NCBI RefSeq assembly: GCF_900604355.1
Contig: NZ_UWOE01000001.1
Location: 3,534,001 to 3,598,000 of the forward strand
Length of the DNA: 64,000 nt
Direction: 5' to 3'
From: Luxibacter massiliensis
Lineage (GTDB): Bacteria > Bacillota > Clostridia > Lachnospirales > Lachnospiraceae
The notes under the pieces were generated by a model that had not been told where the DNA came from, made no database searches, and saw only the letters and a list, made by a program, of their open reading frames with translations. The position numbers and the translations under genes are program-made. This document shows, piece after piece, positions 52,055 to 61,308 of the stretch (positions within the stretch are counted from its first letter, which is position 1; every line of letters starts with the position of its first letter).

Positions 52055-52807
52055 TCATGATTCCATAAAATCCATAGGATTAACCGGTTCTCCGTCTTTT
52101 AACACTTCGAAGTACAGGTTTGGCCCTTCTACACTATAATATTTAGTTGGTTCGCTCAGGTATCCTACAATTTCTCCTGCTGCCACGTAGCTTCCAATTT
52201 GTACGGGCACTTCTTTGAGCTGGCCATATACCGCGCTGTAGCCGTTGCCCATGTCCAGTGTTACAGTTGTGCCTGTCTCAGCGGACTGTTCTATATTTGT
52301 TACAATTCCTGGTGCAGATGCGCCAATCATTTCTCCTACTTCTCCTCCGATTATAAGGGCAGGATTGTATTTGTACTGTTCCAGTGTTGAGAAAAAGACT
52401 GTTTTGTCCATACTGTAATTAATCAGTACTGCACCGCTGGCCGGCCACGCAAGGATGCTTTCTTCATTAAAGTATACTTCAGCCGCTGCTTCTGACCCTG
52501 ATGGCGCTGCTTCTCCCACCACATTTTCTTGTGTGCTTGCTTCTTGCTCTTCTTCTGTTTCACTTTCTGTTGATGTATTACCTTCTGCTTCCGGCAAAAC
52601 GATATCATTCGTCGTTGTGGCCTCGCTCTTCTCTTTTGTCATGTCTTGAATTTGTTCTTCGGTTTTCGCCAGCTGCTCACTTGTTTTTTTCTTATAATTG
52701 TTGAATGTAAAAGCTCCCACCATTACAATCACAGCTACAAAGCAGATTACGATCCCGACTGCTGCGCCTTTTCCTTTTAGTGAAAACGGCCTTTCATTTT
52801 TATTCAT
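52055..52807 (-). CDS. spoIIQ: SpoIIQ-like M23-family protein with lost zinc ligands
   Basis: 250 residues from the ATG at 52807 (AGAGG eight bases upstream; GTG and ATG just before are alternatives). One membrane helix (about 15-35), a coiled, acidic linker (about 38-110), then a LytM/M23 fold (about 120-250). In active M23 enzymes an HxxxD and an HxH bind zinc; here the positions read QYKYNPALIIG and GPNLYFEV, so none of the ligands remain. It stands just downstream of spoIID, as spoIIQ does in Clostridia. It would bridge to SpoIIIAH during engulfment as a structural protein. Confidence 0.85.
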   Translation of the reverse strand: MNKNERPFSLKGKGAAVGIVICFVAVIVMVGAFTFNNYKKKTSEQLAKTEEQIQDMTKEKSEATTTNDIVLPEAEGNTSTESETEEEQEASTQENVVGEAAPSGSEAAAEVYFNEESILAWPASGAVLINYSMDKTVFFSTLEQYKYNPALIIGGEVGEMIGASAPGIVTNIEQSAETGTTVTLDMGNGYSAVYGQLKEVPVQIGSYVAAGEIVGYLSEPTKYYSVEGPNLYFEVLKDGEPVNPMDFMES

Positions 52808-52849
52808 ATTCATCACCTCTGGCTATATTTTTGCCAGAAAAATGACGCC

Positions 52850-53839
52850 TTATTCTATTTTTGAAAATATTTCTCCGCCATCTGTAATATTTGTTCCTTC
52901 AAAAAATTTCTGTACGATTTCTTCCCAGCTTTTTCCTTCTTTAGCCATCTGGTTTGCAGTCCACTGGCTCATTCCAACGCCATGCCCTGTACCCATGGTC
53001 GTGATGCGCAGCCTTCCATCTGCATCCTGCAGGGAAAATGCGCTGGACGCCAGGGATAAGGCCTCTCTGAACTGCTCGCCTGTACATATTGTATCACCTA
53101 TACGCATTTTAGAAACATATCCGGCAGAGTCATATTCCTGTATTTCAAAGTCTGAAAAATCATACGTATCTTTTGCTTTTTCTTTATCTACAGCCACCAG
53201 AAATGCCTGGCATTTTGACTGTACTTCTTTATAATCCATGGTATATACATGCATTTCATCATCCGCCTCTTTATCCTGGGGGCACTCCCTGACTACCAAA
53301 TACGGGTAATCCCCTGTTCCAAACACCTCCTGCCCGCTTCTCGTTTTTCCGTTGCTGGACTGATGAAAAGGCGTCATCGCATATGCATCGTTGTAATATA
53401 ATACCTGGTTTTTGGTATCATCCATGGCTTTCTTTAACTTTTTATAGTTTTTATCATAATTTTTAGAACCCCATTTCTTCTCTAAATCCTTTGCCTCCAA
53501 ATAGGAATCCTCCAGTATCTTATCCTCGCTGTTGTCCAAAGTCTGGTACAAAGTAGTCCTGATCAGGACTGCCTGTGCTTTCAATGCCTCTTCCTCGTAA
53601 GACTCAGGGATCTCGTTGGCAAGCATCCCTATAAAATATTCTTCCCAGGAAACCTTTACAATCTGCTCTTCCCCATCTGATTTCTTCTTTTTCACCTTTA
53701 CAAATGCACTGTTATTCTTTCCCTCAGCTTTCATATCGCCGCCATTGATAAATACGGCTGCTATGTAAGGGAGTAAAATCAAAATAATTAAAAAAGAAAA
53801 GACTGCTTTCAATTTCTGGCGCATATAATGTTGTCCCAT
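52850..53839 (-). CDS. spoIID: Stage II sporulation protein D
   Basis: 329 residues from the ATG at 53839. One N-terminal membrane helix (about 12-30) is followed by the SpoIID/LytB lytic transglycosylase domain. VSWEEYFIGMLANEIPESYEEEALKAQAV (catalytic Glu) and GTGHGVGMSQWTANQMA are family hallmarks. It remodels peptidoglycan during engulfment in the mother cell. The GGAGGG ribosome binding site is the 3' arm of a hairpin with a terminator-like U-tract, an arrangement shared with cwlD. Confidence 0.95.
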   Translation of the reverse strand: MGQHYMRQKLKAVFSFLIILILLPYIAAVFINGGDMKAEGKNNSAFVKVKKKKSDGEEQIVKVSWEEYFIGMLANEIPESYEEEALKAQAVLIRTTLYQTLDNSEDKILEDSYLEAKDLEKKWGSKNYDKNYKKLKKAMDDTKNQVLYYNDAYAMTPFHQSSNGKTRSGQEVFGTGDYPYLVVRECPQDKEADDEMHVYTMDYKEVQSKCQAFLVAVDKEKAKDTYDFSDFEIQEYDSAGYVSKMRIGDTICTGEQFREALSLASSAFSLQDADGRLRITTMGTGHGVGMSQWTANQMAKEGKSWEEIVQKFFEGTNITDGGEIFSKIE

Positions 53840-53841
53840 AA

Positions 53842-53876
53842 AAAAACCCTCCATATTTTATAATATATGAAGGGTT
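53842..53876 (-). terminator. Terminator-like hairpin carrying the spoIID ribosome binding site
   Basis: Minus strand AACCCTTCATAT pairs with ATATGGAGGGTT (12 bp, one G-U) around ATTATAAA; then TTTTT and the ATG. The SD (GGAGGG) is in the 3' arm. A CATATATT box (53862-53869) overlaps the 5' arm/loop. Confidence 0.75.
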
Positions 53877-53897
53877 AAAAAGGGGAATGCCCCTTTT
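53877..53897 (-). terminator. Intrinsic terminator of the ileS-glgP-membrane protein unit
   Basis: Minus strand AAAAGGGG-CATT-CCCCTTTTT. It stands just upstream of the hairpin that overlaps the spoIID leader, giving two hairpins in tandem. Confidence 0.7.
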
Positions 53898-53959
53898 AGC
53901 ATTATTTATGAAATTTGTAAAGTATGCCCCAGGGCACTCTCTGCGTATTATTACAGAAA

Positions 53960-55051
53960 TTATTTCTCCTCAGTACTCTGTGCCTCAGCCGGCGCCTCAG
54001 AATTCGCCGCACTGTTCTCTGTCTCTTTGGATACCCCACTTGTCTCAGGTGCAGGCGGCGTCACATAGACCCCAGGCTGTACAGCGTTAGGCCCCGCTGT
54101 ATCCACTCCAGGTTCATCAGGCTGCCCTGCCGCATATGGCCCAGCTTCCGGTGATACCCCGCTATTTCCAGGTGCAGGCGGCGTCACATAGACTCCAGGC
54201 TGTACAGCGTTAGGCGCTGCCGAGTATGTCCCAGGCCCACCAGGCTGCCCCTCTGTCCCATACATTTTTGTATCCACTCCCTGCCCTGGGGCAGCTGTAT
54301 ACATTCCCGGCCCGTCTGGCCCAGGCTGCTGTGCTACCGGCACAGGCCCTCCCTGGGGAGGAATGGCTGGAGGCGGGGACTGCATAAAGGGAGTTCCCAG
54401 ATCTGGCCCCATTCCAGGATTAAACTCTTTATTTCTCATTGCAAAAAGGCAGAATGATTCATAAAGCGGTATCACTGTCCCAAGAATTGCATGTACGATG
54501 GACATATTATTTGAAGTAAATCTCTCATAAATCTGATGATTTATGAGTACTTCCAATACGCCGTATATCGCCTCATATATGATAGCCAGCACAACCCAGA
54601 TAATCAGCAGGATGATCAATCCTGTAATCATACCGCCGCTGATACTTGGTGAGCTATAATAATACCCATACATAAGGTCTGAGTAAATGTCTGCAAATGC
54701 GCCAAACCCGATCACCCACATTAAAATATAAAAGACAAAGTTCACTGCGCCAAAAATAAATGGAAGAGCCAGGTACCAAATGCCCGGGTTCTTAATCATC
54801 TTATTCTTTAGCCGGATGTTCCCTGCAAGCTCACCATGCAGATATGTCCTTGCAAAGGGGATGAAAGCAAGCCATGGATAATCCTTGCCCTGGCGCTTTG
54901 CGATCGTATACATCCCAATACCTTTAAACACATAATTCACTACATAGAATATAAACAGGACGGCAAGTATAATCAGATAGATGGCAAGAATCCCTGCCAC
55001 GATCGACTCATCCGACATGTTATAAGTATAACTGTAATCGTAGTAATCCAT
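53960..55051 (-). CDS. Polytopic membrane protein with Pro/Gly-rich C-terminal repeats
   Basis: 363 residues. About five membrane segments occupy residues 15-200, with YDYSYTYNMSDES outside at the N-terminus. The last 150 residues are a hydrophilic Pro/Gly/Ala-rich tail with a repeated block NAVQPGVYVTPPAPxxSGVS (twice). The tail probably faces the cytoplasm or cell wall. I do not recognise the family. It begins 9 bases after glgP and is in that transcript. The repeats may change copy number. Confidence 0.75.
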   Translation of the reverse strand: MDYYDYSYTYNMSDESIVAGILAIYLIILAVLFIFYVVNYVFKGIGMYTIAKRQGKDYPWLAFIPFARTYLHGELAGNIRLKNKMIKNPGIWYLALPFIFGAVNFVFYILMWVIGFGAFADIYSDLMYGYYYSSPSISGGMITGLIILLIIWVVLAIIYEAIYGVLEVLINHQIYERFTSNNMSIVHAILGTVIPLYESFCLFAMRNKEFNPGMGPDLGTPFMQSPPPAIPPQGGPVPVAQQPGPDGPGMYTAAPGQGVDTKMYGTEGQPGGPGTYSAAPNAVQPGVYVTPPAPGNSGVSPEAGPYAAGQPDEPGVDTAGPNAVQPGVYVTPPAPETSGVSKETENSAANSEAPAEAQSTEEK

Positions 55052-55060
55052 AAATTCCTC

Positions 55061-57535
55061 CTATTCCGGCTGGCCAGACGGCACATTCACCTTTTCCAGC
55101 TTCCACAAATCTCTTACATACTCTTCAATGGTTCTGTCAGATGCAAATTTTCCGCTGCAGGCAGTATTCATCATGGCCATCTTAGACCATTTCTGCTCGT
55201 CACGGTAGGCTGCTTCTACCCTTTTTTGGGCATCTGCATAGGACCTGAAATCTTTTAGAATAAAATATGTGTCAGCCTTGTCTGTACACTGTGTATTTAA
55301 AAGTGAATTATACAAATTCCTGTACATGTCATGGTTTCCGTTGGCATAAGTCCCATCCATGAGCTGATCCACGACTCTCTTTAGCTCCCAGTCATTGAAA
55401 TAAATATCAATGGGATTATAACCTCCGTTTTTCTCATAGTTGATTACCTCCTCCGAGGAAAGGCCGAAAATAAACGCATTATCCACCCCGACCTCTTCTA
55501 CGATCTCCACATTGGCCCCATCCATTGTTCCCAGGGTTGGCGCCCCATTGAGCATAAATTTCATATTTCCTGTCCCAGATGCCTCTTTTGAGGCAGTGGA
55601 TATCTGTTCACTGACATCTGCAGCGGCAAATATAATTTCAGCATTGGATACACGGTAGTCCTCTATAAATACAACTTTCAGCTTTCCGTTAATACTCCTG
55701 TCGTTGTTTACCACATCTCCTACAGAATTAATCAGCTTAATTGTCTCCTTTGCCCTTAAATATCCTGCGGCCGCCTTTGCCCCAAAAATAAACGTCCTTG
55801 GATAAAACGACATCTCAGGGTGTTCTTTAATCTGGTTATACAGATACATAACATGCAGAATATTCAGAAGCTGCCTTTTATATTCATGGAGACGTTTTAC
55901 CTGTACATCAAAAATAGAGGCAGGGTCTACATCTATTCCATTATGCTCTTTAATATATTTGGCAAGCCTCACTTTATTCTGGTATTTAATCTGCATAAAT
56001 TCCCGCCTTGCCTGTTCATCATTTACCAATGGCTTCAGGTTCCCTATCTGGGACAAATCTGTAATCCATCCGTCGCCAATACGGCCTGTAACCCAATCTG
56101 CAAGCAGCGGGTTTCCATGGAGCAGAAAACGCCTCTGGGTAATGCCATTTGTTTTATTGTTAAACTTCTCCGGCATCATCTCATAGAAATCTTTTAATTC
56201 CTGGTTCTTCAAAATCTCTGTGTGCAGCTTTGCCACGCCATTTACAGAATAACCTGCTATGATTGCCATATGTGCCATGCGCACCTGGCCATCGCGGAGA
56301 ATGGACATCTTGGCAACTTTATCTTCATTGCCTGGATATTTCTTTCTTACCTCCTCCACAAAACGGCGGTCAATCTCCTGCACAATCTGATAAATACGGG
56401 GAAGGAGCTTGGAAAAGAGGTCAATAGGCCACTTCTCAAGGGCCTCGGCCATAATCGTATGGTTCGTATACGCACAGGTCTTTGTGGTCACTTCCCATGC
56501 ATCCTCCCAACTGAGTCCCTCCTCATCAATGAGGATACGCATCAGTTCAGGCACTGCCACCGTGGGATGTGTATCATTCATCTGGATGGCAACCTTCTCA
56601 TGCAGCTTCTTTATATCATCATGGTCTTTTTTATATTTCTCCACCATTACCTGCAGGCTGGCAGAAATAAAGAAATATTGCTGCTTCAGCCGCAGCTCCT
56701 TACCTGCGTAGTGGTTGTCGTTAGGATAAAGCACATCCACAATCAGCTTCGCCAAATTCTGCTGTTCCACTGCCTTATGGTAATCTCCCCTGTCAAAAGA
56801 CTCCAGGGAAAAATCAGTAATTGCCCTTGCATCCCATATACGGAGTGTATTTACAACATGGTTTCCATACCCCACAATGGGCATGTCGTATGGAACCGCC
56901 AGTACAGACTCATAATTCTCCTGAATAAAAATATCCTTTCCAGTCTCCGGATCCTTCTCAAACCTGATACTCCCGCCGAAACGTATTTCTTTAGAATATT
57001 CTTCCCTGCAGATTTCGAAGGGGTTCCCTTCTTTTAACCAACTGTCGGGAGTCTCTACCTGGTACCCATCTTCAATCTTCTGTTTGAACATGCCATACCG
57101 GTACCTGATGCCGCACCCATAAGCCGGATAGTTCAAAGTTGCCAGGGAATCCAGGAAACAGGCCGCCAGGCGGCCAAGCCCTCCGTTCCCAAGGGCTGCG
57201 TCAGGCTCCTGGTCCTCCACCACATTCAAGTCAATATTCATCTCCTCAAGAGCCTCTTTGACCTCTGTGTAAGCCATCATATTAATCAGGTTGTTCCCCA
57301 GCGCGCGGCCCATCAGAAATTCCATGGACATATAATATACTGTTTTGGCGTCCTTCTTCTTATACTCCTCCTGTGTTGCCAGCCAGTCGTCAATAATAAT
57401 ATCCTTTACCGAATAAGAAACAGCCTGAAAAATCTGCTGCTTTGATGCCTCATCAATGGTTTTCCTGTACAATGTCTTTACGTTATCCTTGACCATAGCC
57501 TTAAAGGCTTCTTTTTCAAAACGCTTACTGTACAT
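55061..57535 (-). CDS. glgP: Glycogen/alpha-glucan phosphorylase
   Basis: 824 residues, the full GT35 length. Releases glucose-1-phosphate from storage glucan using PLP. VYYMSMEFLMGRALGNNLIN and GNGGLGRLAACFLDS mark the N-terminal lobe. The PLP-lysine motif is EASGTGNMKFMLNGAPTLGT (Lys about 666). It starts two bases after the ileS stop, so the two are translationally close. Coupling ileS to glycogen breakdown is unusual. Confidence 0.97.
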   Translation of the reverse strand: MYSKRFEKEAFKAMVKDNVKTLYRKTIDEASKQQIFQAVSYSVKDIIIDDWLATQEEYKKKDAKTVYYMSMEFLMGRALGNNLINMMAYTEVKEALEEMNIDLNVVEDQEPDAALGNGGLGRLAACFLDSLATLNYPAYGCGIRYRYGMFKQKIEDGYQVETPDSWLKEGNPFEICREEYSKEIRFGGSIRFEKDPETGKDIFIQENYESVLAVPYDMPIVGYGNHVVNTLRIWDARAITDFSLESFDRGDYHKAVEQQNLAKLIVDVLYPNDNHYAGKELRLKQQYFFISASLQVMVEKYKKDHDDIKKLHEKVAIQMNDTHPTVAVPELMRILIDEEGLSWEDAWEVTTKTCAYTNHTIMAEALEKWPIDLFSKLLPRIYQIVQEIDRRFVEEVRKKYPGNEDKVAKMSILRDGQVRMAHMAIIAGYSVNGVAKLHTEILKNQELKDFYEMMPEKFNNKTNGITQRRFLLHGNPLLADWVTGRIGDGWITDLSQIGNLKPLVNDEQARREFMQIKYQNKVRLAKYIKEHNGIDVDPASIFDVQVKRLHEYKRQLLNILHVMYLYNQIKEHPEMSFYPRTFIFGAKAAAGYLRAKETIKLINSVGDVVNNDRSINGKLKVVFIEDYRVSNAEIIFAAADVSEQISTASKEASGTGNMKFMLNGAPTLGTMDGANVEIVEEVGVDNAFIFGLSSEEVINYEKNGGYNPIDIYFNDWELKRVVDQLMDGTYANGNHDMYRNLYNSLLNTQCTDKADTYFILKDFRSYADAQKRVEAAYRDEQKWSKMAMMNTACSGKFASDRTIEEYVRDLWKLEKVNVPSGQPE

Positions 57536-57537
57536 AC

Positions 57538-60500
57538 TTATTCACCTTCTTTCTCAACGCCCATTGTAACAGCCTCACCGTTTATCTTCCACTCTTTCAT
57601 ATAACCGGAAGGCTCTGCTTTTACAACCGCGTTGGCCAATACCTCATCTCCAATTTCTATGCCATGGGCCTCGAAAATATCCTCTGCTTTTTTACTGCCG
57701 CCGTAAGTTACTTTTATCTTATCCATTACCTCAAACCCGGCCTCTTTGCGCATAGTCTGAATCTTGCTGATGATCTCACGCACAAAACCTTCCTCAAGGA
57801 GTTCTTCAGTCAGGTTTGTGTCAAGGACAACAGTTACCCCATTATCATTCTCAGAAACATATCCCTGGATCTGTGCAGTGTCAATCAGTAAATCTTCCCT
57901 GAACAATACAATCTCCTGTCCCTCTACAGACAGCTTCAGTGACCCGGATGCCTGAAGCTCATCCATGGCTGCATTTCCATCCAGGCTGTCCAGTACAGAT
58001 TTGATTCCACCTAACATTTTACCATACTTTGGCCCAACTGTCTTTAGCTGTGGCTTAAAATTATAGGAAGTAAAGTCCCTCACGTCCTCTGTAAACTTTA
58101 CATTTTTCACATTCAGTTCATCCCTGACGATTTCCTGATAAAATTTCGGAAGTTCAAAATCTGCCTTTACAAACATCTGCCCAATTGGCTGGCGGTTTTT
58201 GATGTTGGCCGTATTTCGGCACGCCCTTCCCATCACCACGAGCTTCAATACATGGGACATATTCTCTTCCAGCGCGCCATCTATATAGGCTTCATTCACA
58301 GCCGGAAAATCACATAAGTGGATACTTATAGGCGCCCCGCTGTCTATGCCGCATACAAGATTCTGGTAAATCTCCTCCGCCATAAATGGAATCATGGGGG
58401 CCGCTGCCTTAGAAACTGTCACAAGAGCTGTGTACAAGGTCATATAAGCATTTATTTTATCCTGCTCCATTCCCTTTGCCCAGAAACGCTCGCGGCTTCT
58501 TCTGACATACCAGTTGCTCATGTCATCCACAAAGTCCTGCAGCGCCCTTGCGCTTTCGGGTATACGGTACTGTTCCAGGTTCTCATCTACTGTCTTCACA
58601 AGTGTGTTTAGCTTTGATAAAAGCCACTTATCCATGACGGAAAGTTTCTCATAATCCAGGCTGTATCTGGAAGGGTCAAACTGGTCAATATTGGCGTACA
58701 ATACAAAAAACGCATAGGTATTCCACAATGTCCCCATAAATTTACGCTGTCCCTCAGTCACTGCCTTTCCGTGGAAACGGTTAGGAAGCCAGGGCGCACT
58801 GTTTACGTAGAAATACCAGCGGATGGCGTCTGCCCCATACTGATCCAGCGCATCAAAGGGATCCACTGCATTCCCCTTTGATTTGCTCATCTTCTGTCCA
58901 TTTTCATCCTGCACATGCCCGAGAACGATTACGTTCTTATATGGCGCTTTATCAAACAGAAGCGTAGATATGGCCAGCAGTGAATAGAACCAGCCTCTTG
59001 TCTGGTCCACTGCTTCAGAAATAAAATCGGCCGGGAACTGCTGTTCAAAAAGCTCTTTGTTCTCAAATGGATAATGATGCTGGGCAAACGGCATGGAACC
59101 ACTGTCAAACCAGCAGTCAATAACCTCCGGTACACGGTGCATCTCTTTCCCGCACTTAGGGCACTTAATCGTTACATCATCAATATACGGCCTGTGGAGC
59201 TCAATGTCCCCGGGGCAGTTATCGGACATTTCCTTTAGCTCTTCAATGCTGCCTACAGAATGCTGATGCCCGCACTCACATTCCCAAATATTCAGAGGAG
59301 TGCCCCAGTACCTGTTGCGGCTGATGCCCCAGTCCTGTACATTTTCCAGCCAGTCGCCAAAACGTCCTTTCCCAATGCTCTCGGGGATCCAATTGATTGT
59401 ATTATTGTTGGCTATCAGATTCTCCTTCACCTCTGTCATCTTAATAAACCAGGATTCCCGTGCATAGTAGATCAAAGGTGTATCACATCTCCAGCAATGA
59501 GGATAGCTGTGTTCGAATTTAGGCGCATCGAAAAGAAGGTTTCTTTCCTCCAGGTCTTTTAACACTAATGGATCAGCCTTCTTGACAAATACACCCCCAA
59601 AAGGAGTAGACTCAGACATATTTCCTTTTTCATCTACAAGCTGCACAAAAGGAAGTCCATATTTTCTTCCCACATTTGCATCATCCTCGCCGAAGGCAGG
59701 AGCAATGTGGACGACCCCTGTACCGTCTGTAAGGGTTACATAGGAATCGCAAGTCACAAAGAAAGCTTTCTTTCCCTGTCTGGCCGCCCCGTCTGCAGAG
59801 CACTGGAAAAGGGGTTCGTATTCTTTATATTCCAGGTTCCTGCCTTTATAAGTTTCTAATATCTCGTATGCAGGGTTTTCTTCCTGCGCCAGTTTGCCCA
59901 GCACTGTATCCAGCAGCGCTTGGGCCAGATAATATACATAGCCGTCGGCAGCCTTTACTTTCACATAATCTTCGTCAGGGTTCACACAGAGGGCCAGATT
60001 AGAAGGAAGGGTCCAGGGTGTAGTTGTCCATGCCAGAAAATAAGCATCCTCATCCTTCACCTTAAATCTGACAATCGCAGACCGCTCTTTCACATCCTTA
60101 TAACCCTGGGCAACCTCCTGGGCGGACAGGGGCGTCCCACATCTGGGGCAATAAGGCACTATTTTAAAGCCTTTGTATAACAGTCCCTTGTCCCAAATCT
60201 GCTTCAGGGCCCACCACTCGGACTCAATAAAATCATTGTCATAGGTTACATAGGGGTGCTCCATGTCTGCCCAAAATCCTACGGTGCTTGAGAAGTCCTC
60301 CCACATCCCCTTATATTTCCATACACTTTCTTTACATTTATCAATAAATGGTTCCAGGCCATATTCTTCAATCTGATCCTTGCCGTCCAGGCCCAGCAGC
60401 TTTTCCACCTCCAGCTCCACCGGGAGCCCATGGGTATCCCATCCTGCCTTTCTGGGAACCATATACCCCTTCATTGTCCTGTACCTGGGAATCATATCCT

Positions 60501-60693
60501 TGATGACACGTGTCAGGACATGCCCTATGTGAGGTTTTCCATTTGCTGTAGGAGGCCCGTCATAAAAAGTATACTCCGGGCATCCCTCCCTCTGCTCCAT
60601 ACTCTTCTGGAAAACCTTATTGTCAATCCAAAATTTTTCAATCTCTTTCTCACGGTCCACAAAATTCATATCCGTGGAAACTTTCTTATACAT
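57538..60693 (-). CDS. ileS: Isoleucine--tRNA ligase
   Basis: 1051 residues, the long eukaryote-like (type 2) class. Class I signatures are PTANGKPHIGH (HIGH, about 47-57) and QKMSKSKGNAVDP (KMSKS, about 595-607). CPRCGTPLSA and CPKCGKEM are internal zinc-type motifs. The type 2 form is usually insensitive to mupirocin. The upstream T-box leader with an ATC specifier confirms the amino acid. SD AAGGAAGG precedes the ATG. It is the first gene of a unit with glgP and a membrane protein. Confidence 0.97.
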   Translation of the reverse strand: MYKKVSTDMNFVDREKEIEKFWIDNKVFQKSMEQREGCPEYTFYDGPPTANGKPHIGHVLTRVIKDMIPRYRTMKGYMVPRKAGWDTHGLPVELEVEKLLGLDGKDQIEEYGLEPFIDKCKESVWKYKGMWEDFSSTVGFWADMEHPYVTYDNDFIESEWWALKQIWDKGLLYKGFKIVPYCPRCGTPLSAQEVAQGYKDVKERSAIVRFKVKDEDAYFLAWTTTPWTLPSNLALCVNPDEDYVKVKAADGYVYYLAQALLDTVLGKLAQEENPAYEILETYKGRNLEYKEYEPLFQCSADGAARQGKKAFFVTCDSYVTLTDGTGVVHIAPAFGEDDANVGRKYGLPFVQLVDEKGNMSESTPFGGVFVKKADPLVLKDLEERNLLFDAPKFEHSYPHCWRCDTPLIYYARESWFIKMTEVKENLIANNNTINWIPESIGKGRFGDWLENVQDWGISRNRYWGTPLNIWECECGHQHSVGSIEELKEMSDNCPGDIELHRPYIDDVTIKCPKCGKEMHRVPEVIDCWFDSGSMPFAQHHYPFENKELFEQQFPADFISEAVDQTRGWFYSLLAISTLLFDKAPYKNVIVLGHVQDENGQKMSKSKGNAVDPFDALDQYGADAIRWYFYVNSAPWLPNRFHGKAVTEGQRKFMGTLWNTYAFFVLYANIDQFDPSRYSLDYEKLSVMDKWLLSKLNTLVKTVDENLEQYRIPESARALQDFVDDMSNWYVRRSRERFWAKGMEQDKINAYMTLYTALVTVSKAAAPMIPFMAEEIYQNLVCGIDSGAPISIHLCDFPAVNEAYIDGALEENMSHVLKLVVMGRACRNTANIKNRQPIGQMFVKADFELPKFYQEIVRDELNVKNVKFTEDVRDFTSYNFKPQLKTVGPKYGKMLGGIKSVLDSLDGNAAMDELQASGSLKLSVEGQEIVLFREDLLIDTAQIQGYVSENDNGVTVVLDTNLTEELLEEGFVREIISKIQTMRKEAGFEVMDKIKVTYGGSKKAEDIFEAHGIEIGDEVLANAVVKAEPSGYMKEWKINGEAVTMGVEKEGE

Positions 60694-60719
60694 GGCTTAA
60701 TCCTTCCTTTCTTAGATTC

Positions 60720-60910
60720 TAGTCAAAGACCCCGATGTGCTGCCCCTTCGGCAGGCCTGTTCCTATCCGCCCCGTCGCCGCCCACAGAGAAAATCCAACG
60801 GATTTTTCCATGAAAGGACAAAGAATGTGCCTCCGGCACATTCTCCGCGCGCGCGGTGGGTGAAACGCTAAATTCCACTCCGCGAGCTGCGCACCATCAC
60901 ACGAAATGTG
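60720..60910. repeat. GC-rich hairpin-dense insert between T-box and ileS
   Basis: Contains AAAATCC/GGATTTT (60790-60806) and AGAATGTGCC/GGCACATTCT (60832-60854) hairpins and a CGCGCGCGCGG run. It is of much higher GC than its neighbours and looks like an inserted repeat element. No open frame. Confidence 0.5.
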
Positions 60911-60955
60911 TTTTTATTATATAGGAAGTTCGGAGAACTTTCCTATATAATAAAA
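60911..60955. terminator. Near-perfect symmetric stem-loop just after the T-box terminator
   Basis: TTTTTATTATATAGGAAGTTC and its complement (one extra T) around a GGA loop, with T-runs on both sides. Its 5' end overlaps the U-tract of the T-box terminator. A second barrier or processing site within the ileS leader. Confidence 0.55.
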
Positions 60956-61210
60956 AACCCCCGCCCTGTAATAGGACGAAGGCATGAGCTATCGTTACCA
61001 CCTGTTACGCCATACTTAAAAGCCTATAAAGGCCCTGCATATGCGTTCTGATAACGGCAGAACACCGTCAGCCCCTACTGCATGTGGTTCGGGCGCTGCA
61101 ACTCGGAAGTGATATTCAGAAATATCTTACTGGTACCGGGCTTACACCTTCCCCGGCTCGCTGAAACTTTCAGTATATATCCTACTGTCTCCGTCAATGT
61201 CTTTTTAACG
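60952..61210 (-). promoter_or_regulatory. T-box riboswitch (isoleucine), with terminator
   Basis: Minus strand leader upstream of ileS. The stem I distal region includes GGGGAAGGTGTAAGCCC. The specifier loop GAATATCACTTCCGAG contains the Ile codon ATC at 61113-61111. The T-box AGGTGGTAAC is at 61003-60994. The terminator CCTTCGTCCT/AGGGCGGGGG with TTTTTT is at 60982-60952. Uncharged tRNA-Ile would stabilise the antiterminator and raise ileS expression. Confidence 0.93.
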
Positions 61211-61221
61211 TATACAGGCTT

Positions 61222-61250
61222 ATTATAAGAAGAAACAGAAAATTAGTCAA
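61222..61250 (-). promoter_or_regulatory. Sigma-A promoter of the T-box/ileS transcript
   Basis: Minus strand TTGACT (61250-61245), 17 bases, TATAAT (61227-61222). Confidence 0.8.
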
Positions 61251-61308
61251 GATGCTAAAACCTGAGTTTTTACAGAAAATTTAGGTACCTGGAACAATAT
61301 ACATATAT

